This document shows positions 1 to 6,142 of a stretch of DNA of 7,580 bases, piece by piece (position 1 is the stretch's first letter; each line of letters starts with the position of its first letter). The position numbers were made by a program, and so were the translations under genes. The stretch comes from an uncultured Streptococcus sp. (lineage in GTDB: Bacteria; Bacillota; Bacilli; Lactobacillales; Streptococcaceae): NCBI RefSeq assembly GCF_943912555.1, contig NZ_CALTUR010000091.1, forward strand, positions 1-7,580. Reading direction: 5' to 3'. The notes beneath the pieces are model-generated. The model worked only from the letters and a program-made list of their open reading frames with translations, ran no database searches and had not been told where the DNA came from.

Positions 1-2
1 GT

Positions 3-785
3 GATAAGATTAGTGAGTCAACTATTTCTCGTTTCGAAAATGGGATTACAAAATTATCTATTGATCATTTTTACATGTTGTTAAATCGCCTGGGGATCTC
101 ATTTTCGGAATTTGAAGAATTAGTTCATTGCTATTATTCCAAAAAAGAATGTTTTTTTGAAGAATTAGAACATGCTGTAAACTCTTCAGATATCATTTTG
201 TTACAAGAACTAATAAAGAAAATAGAGCTAAAACAAAAGCAGGAAAAAAGTTTATGCAATTTTCACATAAAATTGATTGCTGAACAACAGATTAATCGTC
301 TTGCAAACCTTCCTTACAATGCATCTAAATGTAATGAGTTAATAAAGTACTTGCTTTCTGTAGATAATTGGATGGAGTATGAACTGAAAATTTTCTATAA
401 TTCGGTGTTTTTTATGAACACTAAAACCATAAGCTTACTATATAGAGCGGTAATCAAGAAAACACGACATTTTTTAAAAACAGATATGGGAACACATAGA
501 GTAATTCCTTTATATTTATTTAATTTAGAATTATTATTAAAAAATAATTTGTTAGATAGCGCTCAATTTTTTATAGATGATTTAGAAAATTTACTGACCA
601 GACAAGGATATTATTTTGAAAAGACTTATTTACTTTTTTTAAAAGGTATTTATCTCATAAAAACGAATCAAGTAGAGTTAGGTAAAAAAGAATGTTCCAA
701 AGCTATGAGAATATGTAAGGAATATAATGATAGTGACACAATAGAGAAATTAAACAAGACCTTTAAATCAGATTTTGTCATTTAA
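3..785 (+). CDS. Rgg/GadR/MutR-family transcriptional regulator (5' end missing)
   Basis: The reading frame is open from base 3, so the gene begins before the window; the ATG at 75 is internal. The residues in front of it (DKISESTISRFENGITKLSI) are the recognition part of a helix-turn-helix, and the SxSTISRFExG pattern followed by a short helical linker and LLNRLGISFSEFEEL is characteristic of Rgg-type regulators. 260 residues are visible; the family is usually about 280-300, so roughly 20-30 N-terminal residues are missing. The rest is helical, rich in Leu, Lys, Asn and Tyr, and fits the TPR-like C-terminal domain that binds short hydrophobic peptide pheromones in Rgg2/Rgg3-type proteins. 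Cytoplasmic DNA-binding protein. Its target and peptide partner cannot be told; no short peptide gene is visible in the 105 bases downstream. Two sampled 60-base lines have 23-32% GC, against about 40% in one der line, suggesting acquisition by transfer. Family call is firm, subgroup unknown. Confidence 0.87.
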   Translation, partial: DKISESTISRFENGITKLSIDHFYMLLNRLGISFSEFEELVHCYYSKKECFFEELEHAVNSSDIILLQELIKKIELKQKQEKSLCNFHIKLIAEQQINRLANLPYNASKCNELIKYLLSVDNWMEYELKIFYNSVFFMNTKTISLLYRAVIKKTRHFLKTDMGTHRVIPLYLFNLELLLKNNLLDSAQFFIDDLENLLTRQGYYFEKTYLLFLKGIYLIKTNQVELGKKECSKAMRICKEYNDSDTIEKLNKTFKSDFVI

Positions 786-833
786 TTGGTTAGAAGGATT
801 TGTCTGTAAGATAAAGTTAGATAGACAATGAGA

Positions 834-887
834 TAAAAGAAAAAAGGATAGCCTCTCTGCGATGAGATGTTATCCTTTTTTCTTTTA
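834..887. terminator. Bidirectional Rho-independent terminator between convergent genes
   Basis: A 17-bp perfect stem pairs 834-850 with 871-887 (core AAGGATA/TATCCTT flanked by A-rich and T-rich arms). A second, imperfect stem inside it (851-857 with 864-870: one G-T pair and one mismatch) closes a 6-base loop, TGCGAT. The A-tract on the left arm and T-tract on the right make it work from either side. It lies 48 bases after the Rgg stop codon and 4 bases beyond the stop of the minus-strand permease gene, so it most likely ends both transcripts. Confidence 0.92.
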
Positions 888-890
888 AAA

Positions 891-1658
891 CTATTGCAAA
901 TTAACCTTGTTTCTCAAGATGTAGTAGGTTCCGAGATAAAAGATAGCTATGAAAATGAGTTCCTCGATAATGGATGTACTTGCTCCCATATAGAAATTAT
1001 CATTAAGTCCTACAAGTGAATTGACATAGAAGTTAGTACTGGTATTGAAGAAAACTCCAATAAATCCTATGACGATTTGGATACCAATGTAGGCTGCAAC
1101 AGCAAGTGCGGTACGGTATTCATTGAACAGTTGTCCAATGGAAATGGCTAAGTAAATGCAGAGGATTCCAGAAATAGTATTTAGTAGGAAGGATAACCCC
1201 ACAAGAGAGAGTTGAGGAAGGTATGTTCCTACAAGTGGGAACCAGTCATAATGTGACATCCAATCTGGAACCGTTATAGTCACAATAAGAAAAGCACTTA
1301 GAGCCAGTACAGCCGAGCTAAGTATAGACCAGATGAAGGCTCCGACTAATTTAGCTGTGATGATATAGTGCTCAGAAACTGGCAAGGTCAAAGTCAGATA
1401 GCCTTGGCGGTCATAGACACTACCTTTGAAGCGTTTGATAATCAAGAAAATGGTTGAAATCCAAAGTGTAATTATCAAGCCGCCAAAGACGAGAGCCAGA
1501 AAGATAAATAGGAAAGGTTGGCTATCTTTGAAAGATATATAATTATAGTAGTGTCCTTGCATTCCCAGGGGGACGGAAAGGACTAGCACGGCTGCGTAGA
1601 GGGCTAAATACCACTTGTTAACGTTTTTAAATTCGTAGCGAACTAAATTCCAAAACAT
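891..1658 (-). CDS. ABC transporter permease of a GntR-controlled export module
   Basis: 255-residue integral membrane protein. Six hydrophobic stretches are visible, at about residues 17-33, 49-75, 103-130, 148-175, 183-205 and 229-247. A short basic N-terminus (MFWNLVRYEFKNVNKWY) precedes them, and a cytoplasmic-looking loop at 75-98 (KRFKGSVYDRQGYLTLTLPVSE) resembles the coupling region of ABC-2-type permeases: the RQGYLTLTLPV motif is typical of the YtrC/YhcI-like family. It is the membrane partner of the ATPase encoded 15 bases upstream; the two probably act as a dimer of each to move a substrate outward. The start at 1658 has AAAGGAG 6 bases upstream. The substrate cannot be read from sequence. 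From memory, related pneumococcal modules are linked to antimicrobial-peptide or envelope stress responses; I treat that as a lead only. Confidence 0.85.
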   Translation of the reverse strand: MFWNLVRYEFKNVNKWYLALYAAVLVLSVPLGMQGHYYNYISFKDSQPFLFIFLALVFGGLIITLWISTIFLIIKRFKGSVYDRQGYLTLTLPVSEHYIITAKLVGAFIWSILSSAVLALSAFLIVTITVPDWMSHYDWFPLVGTYLPQLSLVGLSFLLNTISGILCIYLAISIGQLFNEYRTALAVAAYIGIQIVIGFIGVFFNTSTNFYVNSLVGLNDNFYMGASTSIIEELIFIAIFYLGTYYILRNKVNLQ

Positions 1659-1673
1659 AATAATCTCCTTTGC

Positions 1674-2369
1674 TTAGGCCTTAAATTCCTGACGGAAGAG
1701 CTGGTCAATGGATTCACCAGACTCATAGCGAATATCATCTACATTTCCTTGACGGACGACTTTTCCGTCCTTCAGGAAGACAATTTCATCCAAGATTGGC
1801 TCGATATCAGAAATCAAGTGAGTAGAAATCAAAACGGTAGAAGTTGGGGAGTAGTTGTTGATAATGGTATTGAGGATATAATCACGAGCAGCAGGATCTA
1901 CTCCACCAATGGGTTCGTCCAGAACATAGAGACGAGCATCACGGCTCATAACCAAAATTAGTTGGACCTTTTCCTTGTTTCCTTTTGACAGTTTCTTGAG
2001 ACGACTATTTTCATCAATACCGAGGTCTGCAAGTAGATGATGGGCGCGTTCAAGATTGAAATCTTTATAGAAGGTCTTGAAGTAGGTTAGGGCTTCTTTG
2101 ACCTTCATTTGCTCATTGAGATAGGTCGTATCTGGCAAATAAGCTACGATAGCCTTGGTTGCTGGGCTTGGGTCCATGTCGTTGATAAGGACGCGTCCTT
2201 GGTCTGGTTGTAAGAGGCCATTGGTTAGTTTAATCAGGGTTGTTTTTCCTGAGCCATTTGGCCCAAGGAGACCAACAATTTTTCCAGCTGGGATGTCAAG
2301 GGAAACATTTTCAAGGGCTGGTGTTGCTCCATAAGATTTGGATACATTTTCAAATGCTAGTAATGACAT
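1674..2369 (-). CDS. ABC transporter ATP-binding protein (YtrB/YhcG-like)
   Basis: 231-residue cytoplasmic nucleotide-binding subunit that would power the permease encoded just downstream. Walker A is GPNGSGKTT at 36-44, Walker B LYVLDEP at 147-153, D-loop GGVDP at 155-159, and the H-switch histidine is H184 in ISTHL. The signature is LSKGN (127-131) rather than LSGGQ, and the Q-loop position holds Asp (YLPD, D80) instead of Gln; both departures are common in this exporter subfamily, so the protein is probably active. The frame is open upstream to an ATG at 2396, but I start at 2369: that ATG gives the normal N-terminus MSLLAFENVSKSYG and has AAAGGAG 9 bases before it, inside the last codons of the GntR gene. 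The two genes are then 4 bases apart and probably translationally coupled. Confidence 0.92.
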   Translation of the reverse strand: MSLLAFENVSKSYGATPALENVSLDIPAGKIVGLLGPNGSGKTTLIKLTNGLLQPDQGRVLINDMDPSPATKAIVAYLPDTTYLNEQMKVKEALTYFKTFYKDFNLERAHHLLADLGIDENSRLKKLSKGNKEKVQLILVMSRDARLYVLDEPIGGVDPAARDYILNTIINNYSPTSTVLISTHLISDIEPILDEIVFLKDGKVVRQGNVDDIRYESGESIDQLFRQEFKA

Positions 2370-2373
2370 AGGT

Positions 2374-2739
2374 TTAAACTCCTTTAATATAATCACTGAC
2401 TACGCCTGGTAGTTCTTCTTTTTCATAGCCAAAATGGGTCATGGAGGAAACGAAGTGTTCCAATTCTTCTTCCGATAATTGTTTACGCGATTGGGCGATT
2501 AGCTCCTTATCCTCAGTCACAAATCGTCCAGTTGTTCGCTTGCTGTAGACAAAGCCTTCTCGTTCAAGGTCTGATAAGGCTCTTTGGATGGTGTTTGGAT
2601 TGACACCTGCCTCGCTAGCCAGCTCTCTCACGGTTGGAAGTTGTTGATTGGGTTCCAGTGTATGGGAAACAATCTGAAGCTTGATTTTCTCCATAATCTG
2701 TAAATAGATGGGTTTTTTGTTGTCAAATGTCCAGGACAT
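2374..2739 (-). CDS. GntR-family repressor, YtrA subfamily
   Basis: 121-residue DNA-binding regulator, first gene of the ABC exporter operon. A GntR winged helix covers about residues 9-75: PIYLQIMEKIKLQI opens it, LPTVRELASEAGVNPNTIQRAL (34-55) is the helix-turn-helix, and the wing is LEREGFVYSKRTTGRFV. Only about 45 residues follow, mostly helical, which is too short for a FadR or HutC ligand domain and is the mark of the YtrA subfamily, whose members typically repress the ABC transporter operon they sit in. Start codon at 2739 with AAAGGAG 6 bases upstream. The promoter (2777-2805) and a palindrome over its -10 (2764-2785) lie just upstream, so autorepression is the likely regulation; the inducer is unknown. 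Confidence 0.93.
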   Translation of the reverse strand: MSWTFDNKKPIYLQIMEKIKLQIVSHTLEPNQQLPTVRELASEAGVNPNTIQRALSDLEREGFVYSKRTTGRFVTEDKELIAQSRKQLSEEELEHFVSSMTHFGYEKEELPGVVSDYIKGV

Positions 2740-2763
2740 CTTGGTCTCCTTTCTCCTATCCTT

Positions 2764-2785
2764 TTGTCTTAATTAAATAATACAA
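2764..2785. promoter_or_regulatory. Candidate operator for the GntR/YtrA-like repressor
   Basis: A 22-base imperfect palindrome: TTGT at the left end, ACAA at the right, with 9 of 11 base pairs symmetrical. It completely covers the -10 box of the GntR-ABC promoter, so a bound dimer would block RNA polymerase. GntR-family proteins bind such two-fold sites and YtrA-type ones usually control their own operon. The sequence is AT-rich, so part of the symmetry could be chance; assignment to this repressor is inference. Confidence 0.45.
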
Positions 2786-2805
2786 CAAAACAAAAAACTT
2801 GTCAA
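2777..2805 (-). promoter_or_regulatory. Promoter of the GntR-ABC operon
   Basis: Reading the minus strand, TTGACA (2805-2800) is a perfect -35, followed by a 17-base spacer and TATTAT (2782-2777), one mismatch from the -10 consensus. Transcription would start near 2770, giving an untranslated leader of about 30 bases before the GntR start codon. No other promoter of this quality is seen within the three-gene operon. Confidence 0.85.
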
Positions 2806-2823
2806 GCAAAAAGAAGAATTGTT

Positions 2824-2851
2824 TTGGGAATCGCTTAAAAAATGGTATAAT
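2824..2851 (+). promoter_or_regulatory. Promoter of the nrdR-dnaB-dnaI operon
   Basis: TATAAT at 2846-2851 is a perfect -10, preceded by TGG, which makes it an extended -10. A weak -35, TTGGGA (2824-2829), is 16 bases upstream. Transcription would begin near 2858, just ahead of the nrdR ribosome binding site AAGGAGG at 2866-2872. It lies back to back with the GntR promoter, with only 18 bases between the two -35 elements. I see no obvious NrdR-box pair here. Confidence 0.82.
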
Positions 2852-2878
2852 GAAAAGAAAACGATAAGGAGGGAAAGG

Positions 2879-3352
2879 ATGCGTTGTCCAAAATGTGGGG
2901 CTACCAAGTCAAGTGTTATCGATAGTCGCCAAGCAGAAGAAGGGAACACTATTCGTAGAAGACGTGAGTGCGATGAATGCCAGCACCGTTTTACAACCTA
3001 CGAACGGGTAGAAGAAAGAACCTTAGTGGTTGTTAAAAAAGATGGTACACGGGAACAGTTCTCCAGAGATAAAATCTTTAATGGGATTATCCGCTCAGCC
3101 CAGAAACGTCCTGTGTCAAGTGATGAAATCAACATGGTAGTCAATCGTATCGAACAGAAACTCCGTGGTCGAAATGAAAATGAAATTCAAAGTGAGGACA
3201 TTGGTTCACTCGTCATGGAGGAGTTGGCTGAGTTGGATGAGATTACCTATGTACGTTTTGCCAGTGTCTATCGTAGTTTTAAGGATGTCAGTGAACTAGA
3301 GAGCTTGCTCCAACAAATCACCCAATCCTCTAAAAAGAAAAAGGAAAGATAA
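2879..3352 (+). CDS. nrdR: Transcriptional repressor NrdR (ribonucleotide reductase regulator)
   Basis: 157 residues, the usual length for NrdR. It represses ribonucleotide reductase genes in response to the dATP/ATP balance by binding paired NrdR boxes. The N-terminus is a zinc ribbon with two Cys pairs: C3/C6 (MRCPKCG) and C31/C34 (CDECQHRF), separated by a basic stretch RRRR at 26-29. The ATP-cone domain follows from about 47 to 137 ([17 protein letters not shown]...), and the tail is lysine-rich. The frame is open upstream to an ATG at 2819, but that would add 20 residues before the invariant MRCPKCG and lie ahead of the promoter -10; the ATG at 2879 has AAGGAGG 6 bases before it. It is first in the operon and its stop directly abuts the dnaB start. 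Confidence 0.97.
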
Positions 3353-4522
3353 ATGAAGCCAATTGACCGTTTTTCTTATCTAAAGAATAATCGGGTGTCG
3401 CAAGATACCTCATCTCTGGTACAGTGCTACCTCCCGATTATCGGTCAGGAGGCACTGAGCCTTTATCTTTATACGATTAGTTTTTGGGATAATGGCAGAA
3501 AGGAATACCTTTTTTCGAGCATTCTTAACCATCTCAACTTTGGAATGGATAGATTGATAAAATCCCTGAAAATCCTATCTGCTTTTAATCTCTTAACCCT
3601 CTATCAAAAGGGGGATGTTTATCAGTTAGCCCTCCATGCTCCTCTATCTAGTCAAGACTTCTTGGAGCATCCTGTGTATCGTAGACTTTTGGAGAAGAAG
3701 ATTGGTGATGCAGCTGTGGAGGATTTGAAAGTTGAAAGTGTTGATGGTCAAGAAATACCTGTCTCACTCAATCAAATCTTTCCAGACTTGGCAGAACTGG
3801 GAAGTCAAGAAGACCTTGGTCTCAAGAAGAAAGTGGCCAACGATTTTGACTTAGACCATTTTCGTCAGCTTATGGCTCGAGATGGGCTTCGCTTTGCGGA
3901 TGAGCAGTCCGATGTCTTAAACCTCTTTGCCATTGCCGAGGAGAAGAAATGGACTTGGTTTGAAACCTATCAATTGGCTAAGTCAACAGCTGTTTCCCAG
4001 GTTATTTCAACCAAACGAATGCGGGAAAAAATTGCTCAAAAACCTGTTTCCTCTGACTTTAGTCCTAAGGAAGCAACCATTATCAAGGAAGCCAAAAGTA
4101 AAACTGCCCTGCAGTTCCTGGCAGAAATCAAGCAAACACGCAAGGGGACCATTACCCAAACAGAAAGAGAACTCTTGCAACAAATGGCTGGCTTGGGTTT
4201 ACTGGACGAAGTCATTAATATCATTCTCTTGTTGACCTTTAATAAGGTGGATTCGGCAAATATCAATGAGAAATATGCCATGAAGGTAGCCAATGACTAT
4301 GCCTATCAAAAGATACATTCGGCAGAAGAGGCGGTCTTGCGCATCCGTGAGCGAGGGCAGAAGAGCCAGGCTCAAAAAGGCAGTAAACCCAGTCCTACCA
4401 AGTCCAATGTACCCAAGTGGAGCAATCCGGATTATAAAAATGAAACCAGTGAGGAAACTCGTCTGGAATTAGAACGTAAGAAACAAGAACTATTAGCTCG
4501 ATTAGAAAAAGGAGGAGATTAG
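3353..4522 (+). CDS. dnaB: Replication initiation / membrane attachment protein DnaB (Firmicutes type)
   Basis: 389 residues. This is the Firmicutes DnaB of the DnaB/DnaD family, not the replicative helicase that carries that name in E. coli. With DnaD and DnaI it helps load the helicase at oriC and at restarting forks. About residues 1-100 look like the N-terminal winged-helix domain (YLPIIGQEALSLYLYTI, then a helix-rich segment). A DnaB/DnaD C-terminal helical domain covers roughly 240-330, ending in YAMKVANDY at 308-316, which matches the YxxxIxxxW motif with Val and a final Tyr in place of Ile and Trp. The last ~55 residues are polar and low in complexity, with a KWSNPDYKNE patch at 355-364. 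The start immediately follows the nrdR stop with no gap, with AAGGAAA upstream inside nrdR; the stop abuts dnaI, so translation is probably coupled on both sides. Confidence 0.92.
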   Translation: MKPIDRFSYLKNNRVSQDTSSLVQCYLPIIGQEALSLYLYTISFWDNGRKEYLFSSILNHLNFGMDRLIKSLKILSAFNLLTLYQKGDVYQLALHAPLSSQDFLEHPVYRRLLEKKIGDAAVEDLKVESVDGQEIPVSLNQIFPDLAELGSQEDLGLKKKVANDFDLDHFRQLMARDGLRFADEQSDVLNLFAIAEEKKWTWFETYQLAKSTAVSQVISTKRMREKIAQKPVSSDFSPKEATIIKEAKSKTALQFLAEIKQTRKGTITQTERELLQQMAGLGLLDEVINIILLLTFNKVDSANINEKYAMKVANDYAYQKIHSAEEAVLRIRERGQKSQAQKGSKPSPTKSNVPKWSNPDYKNETSEETRLELERKKQELLARLEKGGD

Positions 4523-5419
4523 ATGGAAAGTGTCGGAGACGTACTCAAGCGTCAACCTAGCCGTTTTCATTATCAAGATTTGGTCCAGAAGATCATGAAG
4601 GACCCTGATGTTGCGGCCTTTATCCAGCAAGAATCCCTTACTCCAGAGGAATTGAATCGCAGTATCTCCAAGTTTAATCAGTACATTACCGAGCGTGACA
4701 AGTTTCTCCGTGGTGATACGGATTATATTGCCAAAGGCTACAAGCCGATTTTGGTTATGAATCATGGCTATGCGGACGTTTCTTACGAAGAAACTCCTGA
4801 ACTAATTGCGGCTGAAAAAGAAGCGGCTATTAAGAACCGTCTCAAGTTAATCAATCTGCCAGCCAGTCTCAGGAAAGCTAGTTTAGCTCAAGTTGATTTG
4901 GATGATTTGGGTCGTTTGCCAGTTTTTGAAAAGCTATTAGCCTTTGTGGAGCAATATCCAGCTATTCGAAAAGGTCTTTACTTGTATGGAGACTTTGGTG
5001 TGGGAAAAAGTTTCATGGTGGCTGCTCTAGCCCATGATTTATCAGAAAAACGTGGTGTTTCCTCCACTCTCCTCCACTATCCTAGCTTTGTCATCGATGT
5101 CAAAAATGCTATCGGTGATGGTAATGTCAAGACCTTGGTGGATGAGATTAAGCTTTCTGAAGTCCTAATTTTAGATGATATTGGTGCCGAGCAATCAACA
5201 GCTTGGGTACGTGATGAAATCCTGCAGGTCATTCTCCAATATCGGATGCAGGAAAATTTACCGACCTTTTTCACCTCCAACTTCAACTTTGAAGATTTGG
5301 AGTTGCATTTCGCTAAAGGGAAGCATGGAAATGACGAAACCTGGGAAGCCAGACGCGTCATGGAACGCATCCGTTATTTGGCTGAGGAGACTCGTTTAGA
5401 AGGAGTAAACCGTCGATGA
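4523..5419 (+). CDS. dnaI: Primosomal protein DnaI, helicase loader
   Basis: 298-residue AAA+ ATPase of the DnaI/DnaC type, which loads the replicative helicase onto DNA together with DnaB and DnaD. Residues 1 to about 110 are the helicase-interaction domain, keeping the GYKPIL motif at 72-77. The ATPase domain has Walker A GDFGVGKS (156-163), Walker B VLILDDIG (214-221), a sensor-1-like FFTSN (249-253) and an Arg-rich RRVMERIR segment near 277-284 at the sensor-2/arginine region. The protein contains no cysteine, so the zinc site described for the Bacillus subtilis N-terminal domain (Cys/His ligands) cannot form in the same way. The start abuts the dnaB stop, with a strong AAGGAGGAG just ahead; the stop overlaps the next gene by 4 bases (ATGA). 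Confidence 0.96.
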   Translation: MESVGDVLKRQPSRFHYQDLVQKIMKDPDVAAFIQQESLTPEELNRSISKFNQYITERDKFLRGDTDYIAKGYKPILVMNHGYADVSYEETPELIAAEKEAAIKNRLKLINLPASLRKASLAQVDLDDLGRLPVFEKLLAFVEQYPAIRKGLYLYGDFGVGKSFMVAALAHDLSEKRGVSSTLLHYPSFVIDVKNAIGDGNVKTLVDEIKLSEVLILDDIGAEQSTAWVRDEILQVILQYRMQENLPTFFTSNFNFEDLELHFAKGKHGNDETWEARRVMERIRYLAEETRLEGVNRR

Positions 5420-6129
5420 CAGAAACAATCAAATTAATGAAGTCTCATACTTCAGTACGCAGATTTAAGGAGCAAACCCTTCCTCAGGAAGATTTGACTG
5501 AAATCCTGACAGCAGCCCAAATGGCCTCGTCTTGGAAGAATTTTCAATCCTACTCTGTGATCGTGGTACGAAGTCAAGAGAAGAAAGATGCCTTGTATGA
5601 ATTGGTGCCTCAAGAAGCCATTCGCCAGTCTGCTGTTTTCCTTCTCTTTGTCGGAGATTTGAACCGTGCAGAAAAAGGAGCACGACTCCATACGGATTCA
5701 TTCCAACCCCAAGGTGTGGAAGGCCTCTTGATTAGTTCGGTCGATGCAGCTCTTGCTGGTCAAAATGCCCTGCTGGCAGCTGAAAGTTTGGGCTATGGAG
5801 GTGTCATCATTGGCTTGGTGCGTTACAAGTCAGAAGAAGTAGCAGAGCTCTTTAACCTGCCTGTCTACACCTATCCTGTCTTTGGGATGGCACTAGGTTT
5901 ACCAAATGAAGAACACGAAGTCAAACCTCGCTTGCCTTTGAATCAAGTGGTTTTTGAGGAAGAATATCAAGAGCAGCCAAATGAGGCAATCGAAGCTTAT
6001 GACCGTGTACAGGCAGACTATGCTGGAGCGCGTGCAACCACAAGCTGGAGTCAGCGCCTAGCAGAACAGTTTGGTCAAGCTGAACCAAGCTCAACTAGAA
6101 AAAATCTTGAACAGAAGAAGTTATTGTAG
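5416..6129 (+). CDS. NADPH-dependent flavin/nitro reductase, NfsA/FRP type
   Basis: 237 residues, about the family's usual ~240. FMN-dependent oxidoreductases of this group pass electrons from NADPH to flavins, quinones or nitroaromatics; the natural substrate here cannot be told. Supporting motifs: HTSVRRF (11-17), the FMN-phosphate-binding start of the family; AAQMASSWKNFQSYSVIVV (33-51), equivalent to the conserved ASSxxNxQ segment; GYGGVIIGLVR (126-136); LPVYTYPVFGMALGLP (148-163); and KPRLPLNQVVFEEEY (170-184). No signal peptide or membrane segment, so cytoplasmic. Its ATG overlaps the dnaI stop (ATGA), making it part of the operon by translational coupling; a functional link with replication is not evident and it may simply be a passenger with growth-linked expression. 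Confidence 0.9.
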   Translation: MTETIKLMKSHTSVRRFKEQTLPQEDLTEILTAAQMASSWKNFQSYSVIVVRSQEKKDALYELVPQEAIRQSAVFLLFVGDLNRAEKGARLHTDSFQPQGVEGLLISSVDAALAGQNALLAAESLGYGGVIIGLVRYKSEEVAELFNLPVYTYPVFGMALGLPNEEHEVKPRLPLNQVVFEEEYQEQPNEAIEAYDRVQADYAGARATTSWSQRLAEQFGQAEPSSTRKNLEQKKLL

Positions 6130-6142
6130 AAAGTGAGAAATT

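Noticed and set aside
75..785. A complete 236-residue gene starting at the ATG at 75
   Set aside because: The frame stays open upstream to base 3 and encodes a helix-turn-helix motif, so the ATG is internal to a longer Rgg gene cut by the window edge.
786..833. A short pheromone (SHP-like) gene downstream of the Rgg gene
   Set aside because: The only ATG (in CAATGAGATAA) is followed by a stop after two codons, and nothing on the other strand gives a peptide of suitable length.
2370..2396. A 9-residue extension of the ABC ATPase (start at 2396)
   Set aside because: It would overlap the GntR gene by 23 bases and lacks a ribosome binding site, whereas the ATG at 2369 has AAAGGAG and gives the normal family N-terminus.
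2819..2878. A 20-residue N-terminal extension of NrdR
   Set aside because: The upstream ATG precedes the promoter -10 and has no ribosome binding site; NrdR begins with MRCPKCG and AAGGAGG sits correctly before the ATG at 2879.
2740..2878. A riboswitch or small RNA in the divergent intergenic region
   Set aside because: The 139 bases are fully used by two promoters, a palindrome and ribosome binding sites, and no stable hairpin or terminator was seen.
3927..4293. Open frames on both strands inside dnaB
   Set aside because: They lie within a well-supported gene, have no ribosome binding sites and resemble no family; they are products of the dnaB codon pattern.
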